A stretch of 64,000 nt of DNA from Actinomadura sp. NBRC 104412 (GCF_030269515.1 NZ_BSTM01000010.1:124001-188000); one strand, 5' to 3'. Shown: positions 50,278 to 59,250, counted from the stretch's first letter. Notes: generated by a model from the sequence alone, not told the origin. Made by a program: numbers and translations.

Positions 50278-50487
50278 GGCCCCTCCCGAAGGTGAGTAAG
50301 GAACGGCCTCACCTTCGGCCGGGCCGGTTTCGCCGCCGTTACCCGGCCGAAAAGAATCCGGCGCGGTGAACGGGAAAGCACGGCGCCGTCCTTCTCACTC
50401 GCCGCGTCGCCTGCCGTAACACGGGCGCAACCCGGGGGTGACGCCGATCACCTAGCTTCATGATCGCTACGGCGCGGGGAGGATCAT
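50278..50487. promoter_or_regulatory. Divergent promoter gap (amine oxidase operon / APC permease)
   Basis: A 210-bp gap between divergent operons. No small gene or clear operator was recognised beyond the GGGGAGGATCAT ribosome site of the permease. It presumably holds both promoters. Confidence 0.35.
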
Positions 50488-51969
50488 GTGAGCGCACTCG
50501 CCACCGCCATCGCCGAGGCCCTGAGCAGGAGCGACACCCCGGTCTCCGGGCCGCGGGGCGGGCGCGGCCTGGACCGTCGCCGGCTCGGCGTGCTGCCCGT
50601 CGCGGCGCAGGCCGTCGCCACGGTCGCGCCGTCCCCCGGGATGGTGTCCGCGACCGGCCTGGCCACCTCCCTGGGCGCCGTCGCGGTGCCCGTGCTCGGC
50701 CTCGCCGCCCTGCTGATGGTGCTGGTCTCGCTGGCCATCGCCCAGTTCGCGCGGCGCATCACCGCGGCCGGGTCGCTCTACACCTACGCGGCCAAGGGGC
50801 TCGGCCCCGCCGGGGGCTTCCTCACCGGCTGCCTGCTGCTCCTCGCGTACGGGGCGCTGGTGGTGATGTGCCTGTTCGGCGCGGGCCGCCGGACCGCCGG
50901 GTTCCTGACCGAGGCGGGCGTGCCGCTCCCGGCCGGAGGGGACGGTCCCACCCTGCTCGCGGCGGCGCTCCTCGGGACGGTCATGACCGCCTGCGTCATC
51001 CGCGGCGTGCGGATCTCGGCGTCCCTGACGCTGCTGCTGGAGGCGTGCTCGGTCATCACCGTGCTCGCCGTCCTGCTGCTGTCGGCGGCGACCGGGGCGC
51101 CCGGCCTTCCCGCCGCCTCCCACGCCTCCGGCACGGCGGCCTCCGCGCTGATCGTCTCGGTCACGGCGCTGGTCGGGTTCGAGAGCGGCTGCGGTCTCGG
51201 AGTGGAGACGCGCCGCCCGTTCGCCGTCGTCCCGCGCGTGGTGATTTGGACGCCGGCGGGCTGCGGGCTGCTCTTCGTCCTCGCGGGCGCGCTGCACCTG
51301 GCCGGACCGGGAGGCGCCGGGCCGCCCGGTGAGGGACCGGCGCCGTTCCTGCCGGGGCTGCTGCACCTCGGGCTGGCCTCGTCGCTGTTCGCGTGCGCGA
51401 TGGCGTCCGGGAACGCGGTCACCCGCGTCCTGTTCACCATGGGGCGCGAAGGGATGCTTCCAGCGGTGCTCAGCCGGACCCATCCGCGCCGCCGCACCCC
51501 GCACGCCGCCGCGTACGCGATGACGCCGTTCGCGATCGCGCTGCCCGGCGCGCTGTGGGCGATGGGCCTGCCGCCCGGGCCGCTGTCCGGCGCGCTGTCG
51601 GCGCTGACCGTTCTCGCGTTCCTGGCCGCCTACCTGCTGGTCTGCGCCGCCGCCCCGCTCTTCCTGCACCGGATCGGCGAGCACGTCCCGGCCACGACCG
51701 GCACGGCGGTGCTGGCGGCCTGCGCGTCCGCCGCCGTCCTGGCCGGTGTGGTGGTCACCATGGCGGGGGAGGGACGCGTCCGCCTGCTCGGCCTGTTCGG
51801 CCTGACGCTCGTCCTGGGCATGGCCTGGTTCCTGCGGGTCCGCCGCCGCGCGCCGCACCGGGCCGCGGCCATCGGGTACTTCGACCCGGCCGCGCCGGAG
51901 GACGTGCTGCCCGGAGCGCTGCCCGAAGGCCCGTCCTGGGGCGAGCGGAGCCGCCATGGCCGCCACTGA
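50488..51969 (+). CDS. APC-family amino acid/amine permease
   Basis: 493 residues with about twelve membrane helices. The APC start is recognisable: LPVAAQAVATVAPSPGMVSA, then QFARRITAAGSLYTYAAKGLGPAGGFLTG; LIVSVTALVGFESGCGLGVET and FTMGREGMLPAVLSRTHPRR are also typical. It takes up amino acids or amines by cation symport. GTG 50488 has GGAGG upstream. The next gene, an IclR regulator, overlaps it by 14 bp. A link to the divergent amine-oxidase-like operon is possible because both would handle amines, but this is inference. Confidence 0.88.
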   Translation: MSALATAIAEALSRSDTPVSGPRGGRGLDRRRLGVLPVAAQAVATVAPSPGMVSATGLATSLGAVAVPVLGLAALLMVLVSLAIAQFARRITAAGSLYTYAAKGLGPAGGFLTGCLLLLAYGALVVMCLFGAGRRTAGFLTEAGVPLPAGGDGPTLLAAALLGTVMTACVIRGVRISASLTLLLEACSVITVLAVLLLSAATGAPGLPAASHASGTAASALIVSVTALVGFESGCGLGVETRRPFAVVPRVVIWTPAGCGLLFVLAGALHLAGPGGAGPPGEGPAPFLPGLLHLGLASSLFACAMASGNAVTRVLFTMGREGMLPAVLSRTHPRRRTPHAAAYAMTPFAIALPGALWAMGLPPGPLSGALSALTVLAFLAAYLLVCAAAPLFLHRIGEHVPATTGTAVLAACASAAVLAGVVVTMAGEGRVRLLGLFGLTLVLGMAWFLRVRRRAPHRAAAIGYFDPAAPEDVLPGALPEGPSWGERSRHGRH

Positions 51970-52714
51970 CCTGCCGCCCGTCGGCCGCCAGCCGAACGCG
52001 ATCCACAACGCCCTCAGCGTCCTGGAGGAGGTCGCGCGGGCGGGACCCGGCGTGACCGCCAAGGAGATCTCCACCGCGCTCGGGCTGCCGCCGGCCACCA
52101 CGTACCGGCTGGTCAACCAGCTCGTGGCCGAGGAGTATCTGGTGCGGCTGCCCGATCTGCGCGGCTTCACGCTGGGCCGCAAGGTGATCGAGCTGGCCGG
52201 CGCGGTCGCGCCGCCGCGCCTGCCCGGCCCGGCCGCGGACGCGCTGGCCGGGCTGCGCTCCGAGGTCCGCCTGGCGATCAACCTGGTCTCCTACCGGCGC
52301 GGACGGCTGCGGATGCTGGACTCCGACCCCGACCACCCGCCGACGTCGGACGCCGTCCTGTCCCGGCACCCGCACGCCTCGGCCTTCGGGAAGCTGCTGC
52401 TCGCCGAGCACGGCGACTGGCGGTCGCCGGCCGGCGGCGGCCGTCTGCGCCGGCTCACCGCGCGCACGATCGCCGATCCCGTGGCGCTGGACCGCGAGCT
52501 GGACCGTGTACGGAACGAGGGCTTGGCCAGGCAGTGCGAGGAGTTACGCGCGGGCCGCGGCTGCCTGGCGGTCCCCGTACGGGACGCCTCGGGCACGCTG
52601 GTGGCGGGGCTCGCGGTCAGCGGCCCGCCGGATCGCATCACCGCCTTGGAGACACCGATCCTGCGGCGGGTACGCGACTGCGCGGCCGATCTGAGCCACC
52701 TGCTGCCGCGCTGA
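51956..52714 (+). CDS. IclR-family transcriptional regulator
   Basis: 252 residues. The winged helix spans about 15-75 (TAKEISTALGLPPATTYRLVNQLVAEEYL) and the effector domain follows (SEVRLAINLVSYRRGRLRML, HASAFGKLLLAEHG, LARQCEELRAGRGCLAVPVR). ATG 51956 lies inside the permease gene end. The two are co-transcribed, so the regulator likely controls the permease. Its last 77 bp overlap the end of the convergent CopD-like gene. Confidence 0.87.
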   Translation: MAATDLPPVGRQPNAIHNALSVLEEVARAGPGVTAKEISTALGLPPATTYRLVNQLVAEEYLVRLPDLRGFTLGRKVIELAGAVAPPRLPGPAADALAGLRSEVRLAINLVSYRRGRLRMLDSDPDHPPTSDAVLSRHPHASAFGKLLLAEHGDWRSPAGGGRLRRLTARTIADPVALDRELDRVRNEGLARQCEELRAGRGCLAVPVRDASGTLVAGLAVSGPPDRITALETPILRRVRDCAADLSHLLPR

Positions 52715-54350
52715 CCCTTTTCTGGAAGAGCAGGACACCCGCGGCCAGGAACGCCAGGTTCACGGCCAGATGTCTCAGTTCCCCCCGCCGGAGCCCGTCA
52801 CCCAGCGGGGTCAGGTACAGGAGAAGCGAGCCCGTGACGAGCAGCCCGGCCCCCACCGCCCGGCCGGCTCCGCGCGCGCGGACCAGAAGGAGCAGCCATT
52901 CGCGCGGACCCCGGTCCCCATCGATCCGCGCGGGACGCACCACGTCCAGCGCGAGCCGTATCGGCGCGCCCGCCACCAGGAGGGACGAGGCCAGACCCGT
53001 CAGCAGCGCCTGCTGGACGACCAGTGCGCCCGTCTCCTCGAACGCGTACCGCGCGACCCCCGACTGCGTCGCCACAACGACGACGAGCAGGCTCGCGTAC
53101 CAGGCCAGGACGCGCGACTTCGGCCAGCTACGGCTCCGCGCGACCCCGGCCACGTAAAGACCGGCCAGCACCACGACAAGGACGGCGAAGAAGAGGTCGA
53201 ACCGCCACAGCGTCGCGAGCCGCCCCAGCGTCGGCTCCGCGAGCGGAGCCTGACCCAGCAGCGCCTGGACCGCGCCCTCCTCGACCGCCGCCTCGGACGG
53301 TGCGGTACGGCTCAGCGCGACGGCCAGCCCCATCGCGGCGGCCATCACCACCGTCTCCACCGTCGCGAGCCGGGCGAACCCGTAGACGGAGCCGGCGGCG
53401 ACAGCGGGGAGCGTGTGCCTCCGATGCCACCAGCCGAACCACCCCAGGACCGCGAACGCGACCCCTTTGGCGATGGCGAGCCGGCCGTAGTCGCCCGCCA
53501 CCAGATCTGCGACGCTCGGTGTGCGGGTGGCCAGGTTGGCGACGCCGCTGAGGCCGACCGCGAGAAAGCACCACGGGGCCATCCGCCCGAACCGCTCGCA
53601 CATCACCTCGATCCGCGGCCCGCGCCGTGCCGCGTGCGCGACGAGTACCACCAGCCCGCCCACCCAGAACGCCACCCCGACGACGTGCAAGGCCAGGGAC
53701 GTCACCGCCGCCCCATGGTTGGTCGCCGCAGCCGAATGCCCGGTGAGCGGCGGGGGCAGCAACGCGACCCCTGCGAGCGCCAGCGCCCCCAGCGCGCCGC
53801 CTGGCGTACGCCGCGTCCATGTCAGCACGGCGAGGGCGAGTGTCAGTGCCACGACGAGCGCGAGTGCGTTTCCTTGCGGCAGGTCCCTGATCTGCTGGAG
53901 GACGCTACCGGTGGTGAGCACCCGTCCAAGCGGCTCCCCGAGCACGTCGGACAGCGTGAGGGCGAGCGTCGCCGCCGCGGCCAGAGCCCACCCGCTCGAC
54001 AGCCACGCCGCCGCACGGAGGTGGCGCGCCGCCGCGGGGGCCAGCCTCCCGCCGTCGAGCGGGATGAGCACCGCCGCCGCGAGCACGGCGCCCACCGTCA
54101 GGACCGCGAGCCCGTCCAGGGCCAGCCGCACGGCGGGGAGCCCCCAGCCGGTCAGCCGTCCCGCCTCGTCCAGACCGGGGACGACCTGCGCGCCGTCGCC
54201 GGAACCGCCGCCGGCGAGCGCCACCGCCAGGACCGACGCCGCCACACCGGCGGCGACCGCCGCGACACCTCCGGCGCGCAACGCGAACCCGCTCACCTGG
54301 GTGGCCCGAAGCAGATCGTCGACCCCATGGCGCCGCTCCCTCGCCCTCAA
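52638..54350 (-). CDS. CopD/CtaG-like copper membrane protein with degenerate C-terminus
   Basis: 570 residues from TTG 54350, or 552 from GTG 54296. The N-terminal half is a CopD-like multi-helix domain (TGHSAAATNHGAAVTSLALHVVGVAFWVGGLVVL is its His-bearing core, here in two pieces of under 20: TGHSAAATNHGAAV and LHVVGVAFWVGG). The second half resembles CtaG/caa3 assembly proteins (LWRFDLFFAVLVVVLAGLY, YLTPLGDGLRRGELRHLAV). The His pairs expected in its VHMxQHM-type helix are replaced by LVVQQALLTG, and the last helices are missing: the frame ends in Arg/Ser-rich sequence antisense to the iclR end. Probably decaying or truncated. Confidence 0.7.
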   Translation of the reverse strand: MRARERRHGVDDLLRATQVSGFALRAGGVAAVAAGVAASVLAVALAGGGSGDGAQVVPGLDEAGRLTGWGLPAVRLALDGLAVLTVGAVLAAAVLIPLDGGRLAPAAARHLRAAAWLSSGWALAAAATLALTLSDVLGEPLGRVLTTGSVLQQIRDLPQGNALALVVALTLALAVLTWTRRTPGGALGALALAGVALLPPPLTGHSAAATNHGAAVTSLALHVVGVAFWVGGLVVLVAHAARRGPRIEVMCERFGRMAPWCFLAVGLSGVANLATRTPSVADLVAGDYGRLAIAKGVAFAVLGWFGWWHRRHTLPAVAAGSVYGFARLATVETVVMAAAMGLAVALSRTAPSEAAVEEGAVQALLGQAPLAEPTLGRLATLWRFDLFFAVLVVVLAGLYVAGVARSRSWPKSRVLAWYASLLVVVVATQSGVARYAFEETGALVVQQALLTGLASSLLVAGAPIRLALDVVRPARIDGDRGPREWLLLLVRARGAGRAVGAGLLVTGSLLLYLTPLGDGLRRGELRHLAVNLAFLAAGVLLFQKRVSAAAGGSDRPRSRVPAAGSVSPRR

Positions 54351-54396
54351 GCCCGCCTGAAGACGATCACGCTAACGCCCGTTTGCTTCGCCCCTG

Positions 54397-54427
54397 TTAC
54401 GTTGTGCGCACCCCTTACGTTGTGCGC
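54397..54427. promoter_or_regulatory. Two 13-bp direct repeats upstream of the CopD-like gene
   Basis: TTACGTTGTGCGC occurs at 54397-54409 and again at 54415-54427, an 18-bp period. The pair lies in the 84-bp gap between the CoxG-like stop and the CopD-like start, about 50 bp upstream of the latter. It is a candidate binding site, for example for a metal-responsive regulator; this is inferred from position. Confidence 0.5.
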
Positions 54428-54434
54428 CGCGGGG

Positions 54435-55106
54435 TCAGGTGCGGGAGCGTCCCCTCAGCCGTGCGAACAGGCGGCGGAACATGCCGGCCACCATCACCTT
54501 CAACAGCGTGGTGCCCTTGATCGCCGAGGCCGGCTGCTCGGCCGGCTTGGTCTCGGTGGCCGCCTTGGGCTCGGCGGTCTTCGGCTCGGCGCCTTCGGAG
54601 GTGGCGGCCTGCTCGGCGGCGGGCTCGGCCTCTGCCGCCGCGGGCTTCCGCTCGCCCTGCTCGGCCTCGATGCGCTCCTGGACGCACTTGGCCATGTCGC
54701 CGACCATGCGTGCGGACACGTCCGCCATGATGCCCCGGCCGAACTGCGCGAGCCTGCCCGAGACGGTCAGGTCCGTCTCCAGGAAGACCTGCGCGCCGTT
54801 CCCCGAGGGCTCCACGCGCATCTTCGCCTTCGCCTGGGCGGTGCCCGCGCCCCTGGCGTCCTTGCCCTTCGCGCTCAGCACGGCGGTGCGCGCCTTCTCG
54901 TCCAGCTCGACGATGGTGGCCGTCCCGGTGAACGACGCGGTGACCGGGCCGAGCTTCACCTTCACCTTGCCCCGGAAGGAGTCGTCGCCGAGTTCCTCGG
55001 TGAGCTCCGCCCCTGGGAAGCACGCCGCGACGTTGTGCGCGTTCTGCAGGAAGGCGAAGACCACGTCGGGATCGGCCTCGACCTCGAAGGTGTTCTCAAT
55101 GAGCAT
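54435..55106 (-). CDS. CoxG-family (SRPBCC) protein
   Basis: 223 residues. The first 150 follow the CoxG pattern: MLIENTFEVEADPDVVFAFL, VAACFPGAELTE, FRGKVKVKLGPVTASFTG and GRLAQFGRGIMADVSARMV. An Ala/Glu/Pro/Lys-rich linker (about 155-195) then leads to a short basic, partly hydrophobic end (LLKVMVAGMFRRLFARLRGR) that could attach to the membrane. CoxG proteins are associated with molybdenum CO-dehydrogenase-type hydroxylases, but no coxLMS genes are present here. ATG 55106 with GGAGGACGGCCC upstream. Confidence 0.85.
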   Translation of the reverse strand: MLIENTFEVEADPDVVFAFLQNAHNVAACFPGAELTEELGDDSFRGKVKVKLGPVTASFTGTATIVELDEKARTAVLSAKGKDARGAGTAQAKAKMRVEPSGNGAQVFLETDLTVSGRLAQFGRGIMADVSARMVGDMAKCVQERIEAEQGERKPAAAEAEPAAEQAATSEGAEPKTAEPKAATETKPAEQPASAIKGTTLLKVMVAGMFRRLFARLRGRSRT

Positions 55107-55251
55107 GGGCCGTCCTCCAGGGGGTCGCCGAGAATCTCGGGTGTCTTGACCTTAATGGCACGCGCTCCGCTCGCCTAGGTGCGATCCAAGGATTCGGCAA
55201 CGCCCGTCCGGCAGGACGGACCGGTACCGGGGTGTCGGCCATGCTGGGGGC

Positions 55252-57936
55252 ATGTCCGCGGAGACGATCATCCGTGCGCTGGACGGAATCTACACCCGTG
55301 GCGCGGCGATCCTCCTGAGGGGTCCGGCGGGGATCGGCAAGTCCGCGCTTCTTGCGGAGGCACGGCGGCGGGCCGCCGAGCGCGGCGTGCGCGTGCTGAC
55401 CACGGCGGGGGCGCGGGCCGAGAGCGGGCTGCCGTTCGCCGGGCTGCACCGGCTCCTGCGGCCGCTTCTCGACCGGGTGGACGACCTGCCCGCCCCGCAG
55501 CGCGACGCCCTGCGGACGGCGTTCGGCATGGCGGAGACCGTCGCGACCCCCGGCCCGTTCCTCATCGGGTTAGGCACGCTCGGGCTGCTCGGCGCCGAGG
55601 CCGCCGGCGGGCCGCTGCTCCTGACCGTCGAGGACGCGCAATGGCTGGACCGGCCGACCGCCGACGCGCTGGCGTTCGCGGGACGGCGGCTCGGCCCCGA
55701 AGCGATCGTGCTCGTCGCCGCCATCCGCGACGGGTACGAGAGCCCGCTGTGGGAGGCGGGGCCGGTGGAGGTCCGGCTCGGCGGGCTTCCGCGCGAGGCG
55801 GCGCGGCGGCTGCTCACGTCGAGGTTCCCGGGCCTGCCGCCCGGCGTCCGCGAACGCGTTCTGGACGAGGCGGACGGCAACCCGCTGGCGCTGCTGGAAC
55901 TCCCGCAGGCCCTCGACCACGCGGCCCCCGGCGAGGAGGAGACGCCGCCCGCCCGTCTGCCGCTGACCCCGCGGCTTCAGCGGGCGTTCGGTGCGCGGGC
56001 CGCCGAGCTGCCCGCCCCGACCCGTACCGTGCTGCGCGTGGCGGCGCTGGAGGAGGACTGCCCGCTGGCCCCGGCGCTCGCCGCGGCCGGGATCGTCGAC
56101 GGGGCGCCGCGCGGTGTCGAGCACCTGGCCCCGGCGGTACGGGCCGAGCTGATCGAGACCGGCGACCGTACGGTCCGGTTCCGCCATCCCCTCTACAGGG
56201 CGGCCATCCGCCAGGCGGCGAGCCTGGCCGAGCGGCATGCGGCGCACCGGGCGCTGGCCGAGGCGCTGGAGGGCGACCCCGACCGGCGCGTGTGGCACCT
56301 GGCGGAGGCCGCGGTCGGGCCGGACGAGGCGGTCGCCGCCGAACTGGCCGAGGCCGGGCGCCGGGCGCTCCGGCGCGGGGCGATCGGCACCGCCGAGGCG
56401 GCCTTCGAGCGGGCCGCCGCGCTGGCACGCGACCCCGCCCGCCGGGGGCGCCTGCTGCTGGACGCGGCGGCGGCGGCGAACGACCGGGGACGCGGCGGGA
56501 CGGTGCTCCGGCTCCTGCGCGAGACCGAGCATCTGGAACTCGGCCCGGAGGAGCACGCCTACCGGATGTGGATCGAGGACGACCTGCCGCTGCGCGACAC
56601 CGGGCGGGTGCGGGCCCTGGTGGACGAGGCCCGCCCTGGAGATCGTGACCTCGCGTTGAACCTCCTCATGGCGGCCGCCGCGCGTTGTTATTGGGGCGAC
56701 CTCCGGGACGAGGGCCGTGAGGTGGTGCGCGCCGCGGACGCGCTCGGCGTCGCCTGCCGAGATGACCGGCTGCTGTGCGTCCACGCGCTCGCGGCACCGA
56801 TCGAGCGGGCGCCGTCCGTCCTGTGCGGTCTGCGCCAGGCCGTGCCGGGAGAGGACCCCACCGCGCTGTACTCGCGGGCCATCGCCGCGTTCGTGGTGGG
56901 AGCGTTCGACCGGGCGCTTCCGCTGCTGTCCGCGTCCGTCCGCAGGCTGCGCGAGCAGGGGCGGGTGCGCATGCTGGCGCACGTCCTTCCGATGCAGGCG
57001 TGGGCGGCGCTGGAGGTAGGGGACTTGGGTGTCGCGGCGGCGGCCTCGGACGAGGCGAGCAGGACCGGGCGGCCCCTGTGGCAGGCCGCGGGACGGGTCG
57101 CCGGGGCGGGCCTGGCCGCGCTGCGCGGCGATCGGACGGGTGTCGAGAGGCTGACGGCCGAGGCCGAGCGGGTGGCGCTTCCGGCCGGCGCGACGGCGCT
57201 GCTGGCCCTCGTCCAGCACACGCGCGGACGACTGGAGCTGGCCGAGGGACGCCACGCCGCCGCCTACGAGGAACTGCGCCGCATCTTCGAGCCCGGTGAC
57301 CCGGCCGCTCACGCCCCGGCCCGTCGGCACGCGATCGGTGACTTCGCCGAGGCCGCGGCGCACAGCGGTCACCGCGACGAGGCGCTGGCGCGGCTCGCCG
57401 AACTGGAGCAGGACGTCCCTCAGGCACCGGCGTCATGGGTCCACGCCCAGTCGCTCTTCGCCAAGGTGCAGCTTGCCGCCACCGGCGACGGCGAGGCGGC
57501 GGAGCGCGCCTTCCGGCGGGCGCTCGGCGAAGGCGGGCAGGCCACGGCCTTGATGCGGGCGAGGCTCCTGCTCACCCAGGGCGAGTGGCTGCGGCGCCGG
57601 CGGCGGCTGATCGAGTCACGCGCCCCCCTCCGCGCCGCACGCGACGCCTTCGACGCCCTGGGGATAGGCCCGTGGGCCGAGCGTGCCCGCCGCGAACTGC
57701 GCGCGACGGGCGAGCGGAGCCGGCGGCGCGAGCGCCACTCGCCGGTCGAGCTCACGCAACAGGAGCTCCAGATCGTCCAGATGGCCGCACAGGGCCTCTC
57801 CAACCGGGAGATCGCGCAGCGCCTCTATCTCTCCCACCGCACGATCGAGTCGCACCTGTACCGGGTGTTCCCGAAGCTGGGCGTCGCCTCCCGCGCCGAA
57901 CTCGCCGGCGCGCTCGGCGACCACCCGTCCTCATGA
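55252..57936 (+). CDS. LAL-type LuxR-family regulator with AAA ATPase
   Basis: 894 residues, typical for the large LuxR (LAL) group. Walker A GPAGIGKS (24-31), Walker B-like LLLTVEDAQWLDRP (about 122-135), a long helical, TPR-like middle region, and a C-terminal LuxR helix-turn-helix (LTQQELQIVQMAAQGLSNRE, IAQRLYLSHRTIESHLYRVF). These activate carbohydrate or secondary-metabolite genes in an ATP-dependent way. It is divergent from the CoxG-like gene. Its stop overlaps the ATG of a small gene remnant. Confidence 0.9.
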   Translation: MSAETIIRALDGIYTRGAAILLRGPAGIGKSALLAEARRRAAERGVRVLTTAGARAESGLPFAGLHRLLRPLLDRVDDLPAPQRDALRTAFGMAETVATPGPFLIGLGTLGLLGAEAAGGPLLLTVEDAQWLDRPTADALAFAGRRLGPEAIVLVAAIRDGYESPLWEAGPVEVRLGGLPREAARRLLTSRFPGLPPGVRERVLDEADGNPLALLELPQALDHAAPGEEETPPARLPLTPRLQRAFGARAAELPAPTRTVLRVAALEEDCPLAPALAAAGIVDGAPRGVEHLAPAVRAELIETGDRTVRFRHPLYRAAIRQAASLAERHAAHRALAEALEGDPDRRVWHLAEAAVGPDEAVAAELAEAGRRALRRGAIGTAEAAFERAAALARDPARRGRLLLDAAAAANDRGRGGTVLRLLRETEHLELGPEEHAYRMWIEDDLPLRDTGRVRALVDEARPGDRDLALNLLMAAAARCYWGDLRDEGREVVRAADALGVACRDDRLLCVHALAAPIERAPSVLCGLRQAVPGEDPTALYSRAIAAFVVGAFDRALPLLSASVRRLREQGRVRMLAHVLPMQAWAALEVGDLGVAAAASDEASRTGRPLWQAAGRVAGAGLAALRGDRTGVERLTAEAERVALPAGATALLALVQHTRGRLELAEGRHAAAYEELRRIFEPGDPAAHAPARRHAIGDFAEAAAHSGHRDEALARLAELEQDVPQAPASWVHAQSLFAKVQLAATGDGEAAERAFRRALGEGGQATALMRARLLLTQGEWLRRRRRLIESRAPLRAARDAFDALGIGPWAERARRELRATGERSRRRERHSPVELTQQELQIVQMAAQGLSNREIAQRLYLSHRTIESHLYRVFPKLGVASRAELAGALGDHPSS

Positions 57937-58055
57937 GCCGGCTTCAGCTCACCCTCGCCGTGGGCGACCACGACATCACCCGTCCGCTGATCGATTCCCG
58001 CACCGCCTACGACCATCCCATACGTCCGTCGAAGACGGGGGACGCCTCAGCCTGA
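57933..58055 (+). pseudogene. Remnant of a 4,5-dihydroxyphthalate decarboxylase/SBP-like gene
   Basis: A 40-codon reading frame starting MSRLQLTLAVGDHDITRPL. This resembles the start of 4,5-dihydroxyphthalate-decarboxylase-like proteins (pattern LxLTLAxGDYDRTRxLxDG, usually about 320 residues). After IDSRTAYDHPIRPSK the similarity stops and the frame ends. ATG 57933 overlaps the LuxR stop (ATGA), so it was once probably translated with it. It is either a truncated relic or a small coupled peptide; I favour the relic. Confidence 0.5.
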
Positions 58056-58099
58056 CCAGGCCGGCCGCCGCTGGAGTCGGGCAGATAGGATCACGTCGC

Positions 58100-59206
58100 G
58101 TGGATGAGGTTCTCAGCAGGTCGCGGCTCAACCGGGCGGCGCTGGCACGGCAGATGCTCCTGGCCCGTCAGGAGGTGACGGCGGCCGCGGCCGTGGAGCG
58201 GCTGCTGGTGATGCAGGCGCAGGAGGCCAGGCCCCCGTTCGTCGGTCTGTGGAGCCGTGTCGCGGGGTTCTCCGCCGACCTGCTGCGCCAGGCCCTGCAC
58301 GGGCGTGAGGTCGTGCGCGCCACGCATGTGCGGGGCACGCTGCACCTGCTGAGCGCGGCCGACTACCTCGCCTTCCGGGCGCCGGTGCAGCCGGTGCTGA
58401 CCGCCTCCGCCGCGTCGATCGCCAAGCGGCTCGGCGGGCCGCTGCCGGAGCAGGGCGAGCTGCTGGCCGCCGCGCGGGCGATCCTGGAGAAGGGCCCCGC
58501 GGATTTCGGGACGATCCGCGAGGGGCTGCGGGAGCGGTTCCCGCAGGTCAACGAGCGCGCGCTGGGTTACGCGGTGCGGATGCAACTGCCGCTCGTGATG
58601 GTGCCGACCGGCGACCCGTGGGCCTTCCCGGCGAACGCGGACTTCACGCTCGCGGAGCTGTGGCTGGGCGAGCCCATCGCGCCCGACGAGTCACCCGCTC
58701 CCCTGGTCCTGCGCTATCTGGCGTCCTATGGGCTGGCCGGCGTCGCCGACATGCAGACCTGGTCCGGGTTGAAGGGCCTGAAGCCGGTCTTCGAGGAGCT
58801 GCGCCCGCGGTTGCGGGTCTTCCGGGACGAGAACGGGAGGGAACTGTTCGACCTCCCGGACGCGCCGCGCCCGGAGGCGGAGGTCGCCGCGCCCGCCCGG
58901 TTCCTGCCCGAGTTCGACGGCCTGGTGCTGGCGTACGCGGACCGCGGCCGGATCGTGTCCGAGGAGCACCGGCCGCGCCTGGTGACCAAGAACCTGCGGG
59001 TCCCCGCCTCCTTCCTGTGGGACGGCTTCGTGCGCGGCACGTGGAAGGCCGCGATCAGGAAGACCTCGGCCACGCTCGTCCTGACGCCGTTCGAGCCGCT
59101 GCCCGGCGCGGCCCTGGCGGAGCTGGAGGAGGAGGGGCGCGGGCTCCTCGGGTTCCTGGCGCCCGGCGTGGCCACGACCGACGTCCGTGTCGACCCCGCC
59201 GGCTAG
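58100..59206 (+). CDS. Winged-helix DNA-binding protein of the AlkZ-like (HTH_42) family
   Basis: 368 residues. The N-terminus LSRSRLNRAALARQMLLARQ and VERLLVMQAQEARPPFVGLW are characteristic, followed by VRATHVRGTLHLLSAADYL and the glutamine-containing motif region. RFLPEFDGLVLAYADRGRIV is near the C-terminus. Relatives include AlkZ/YcaQ DNA glycosylases that unhook crosslinks and protect producers from DNA-damaging metabolites; many remain uncharacterised. GTG 58100 is the chosen start; the open frame continues upstream antisense to nothing and overlaps the LuxR end without coding character. Confidence 0.8.
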   Translation: MDEVLSRSRLNRAALARQMLLARQEVTAAAAVERLLVMQAQEARPPFVGLWSRVAGFSADLLRQALHGREVVRATHVRGTLHLLSAADYLAFRAPVQPVLTASAASIAKRLGGPLPEQGELLAAARAILEKGPADFGTIREGLRERFPQVNERALGYAVRMQLPLVMVPTGDPWAFPANADFTLAELWLGEPIAPDESPAPLVLRYLASYGLAGVADMQTWSGLKGLKPVFEELRPRLRVFRDENGRELFDLPDAPRPEAEVAAPARFLPEFDGLVLAYADRGRIVSEEHRPRLVTKNLRVPASFLWDGFVRGTWKAAIRKTSATLVLTPFEPLPGAALAELEEEGRGLLGFLAPGVATTDVRVDPAG

Positions 59207-59235
59207 CCAAGATCCCTTTCCTCCCTTGTTTCTTT

Positions 59236-59250
59236 TGGCACCGAGTGCCA
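59236..59250. promoter_or_regulatory. Inverted repeat TGGCAC-CGA-GTGCCA upstream of the mycofactocin SDR
   Basis: Perfect 6-bp arms with a 3-bp spacer, 51 bp before the SDR start codon, in the gap after the AlkZ-like gene. The symmetry and place suggest a TetR-type operator. Whether the mycofactocin regulator binds it is unknown. Confidence 0.45.

Noticed and set aside
50467-52281. 604-codon minus-strand frame opposite the APC permease gene
   Set aside because: Arg/Gly/Gln-rich shadow frame without helices or motifs; the plus strand encodes a typical APC permease.
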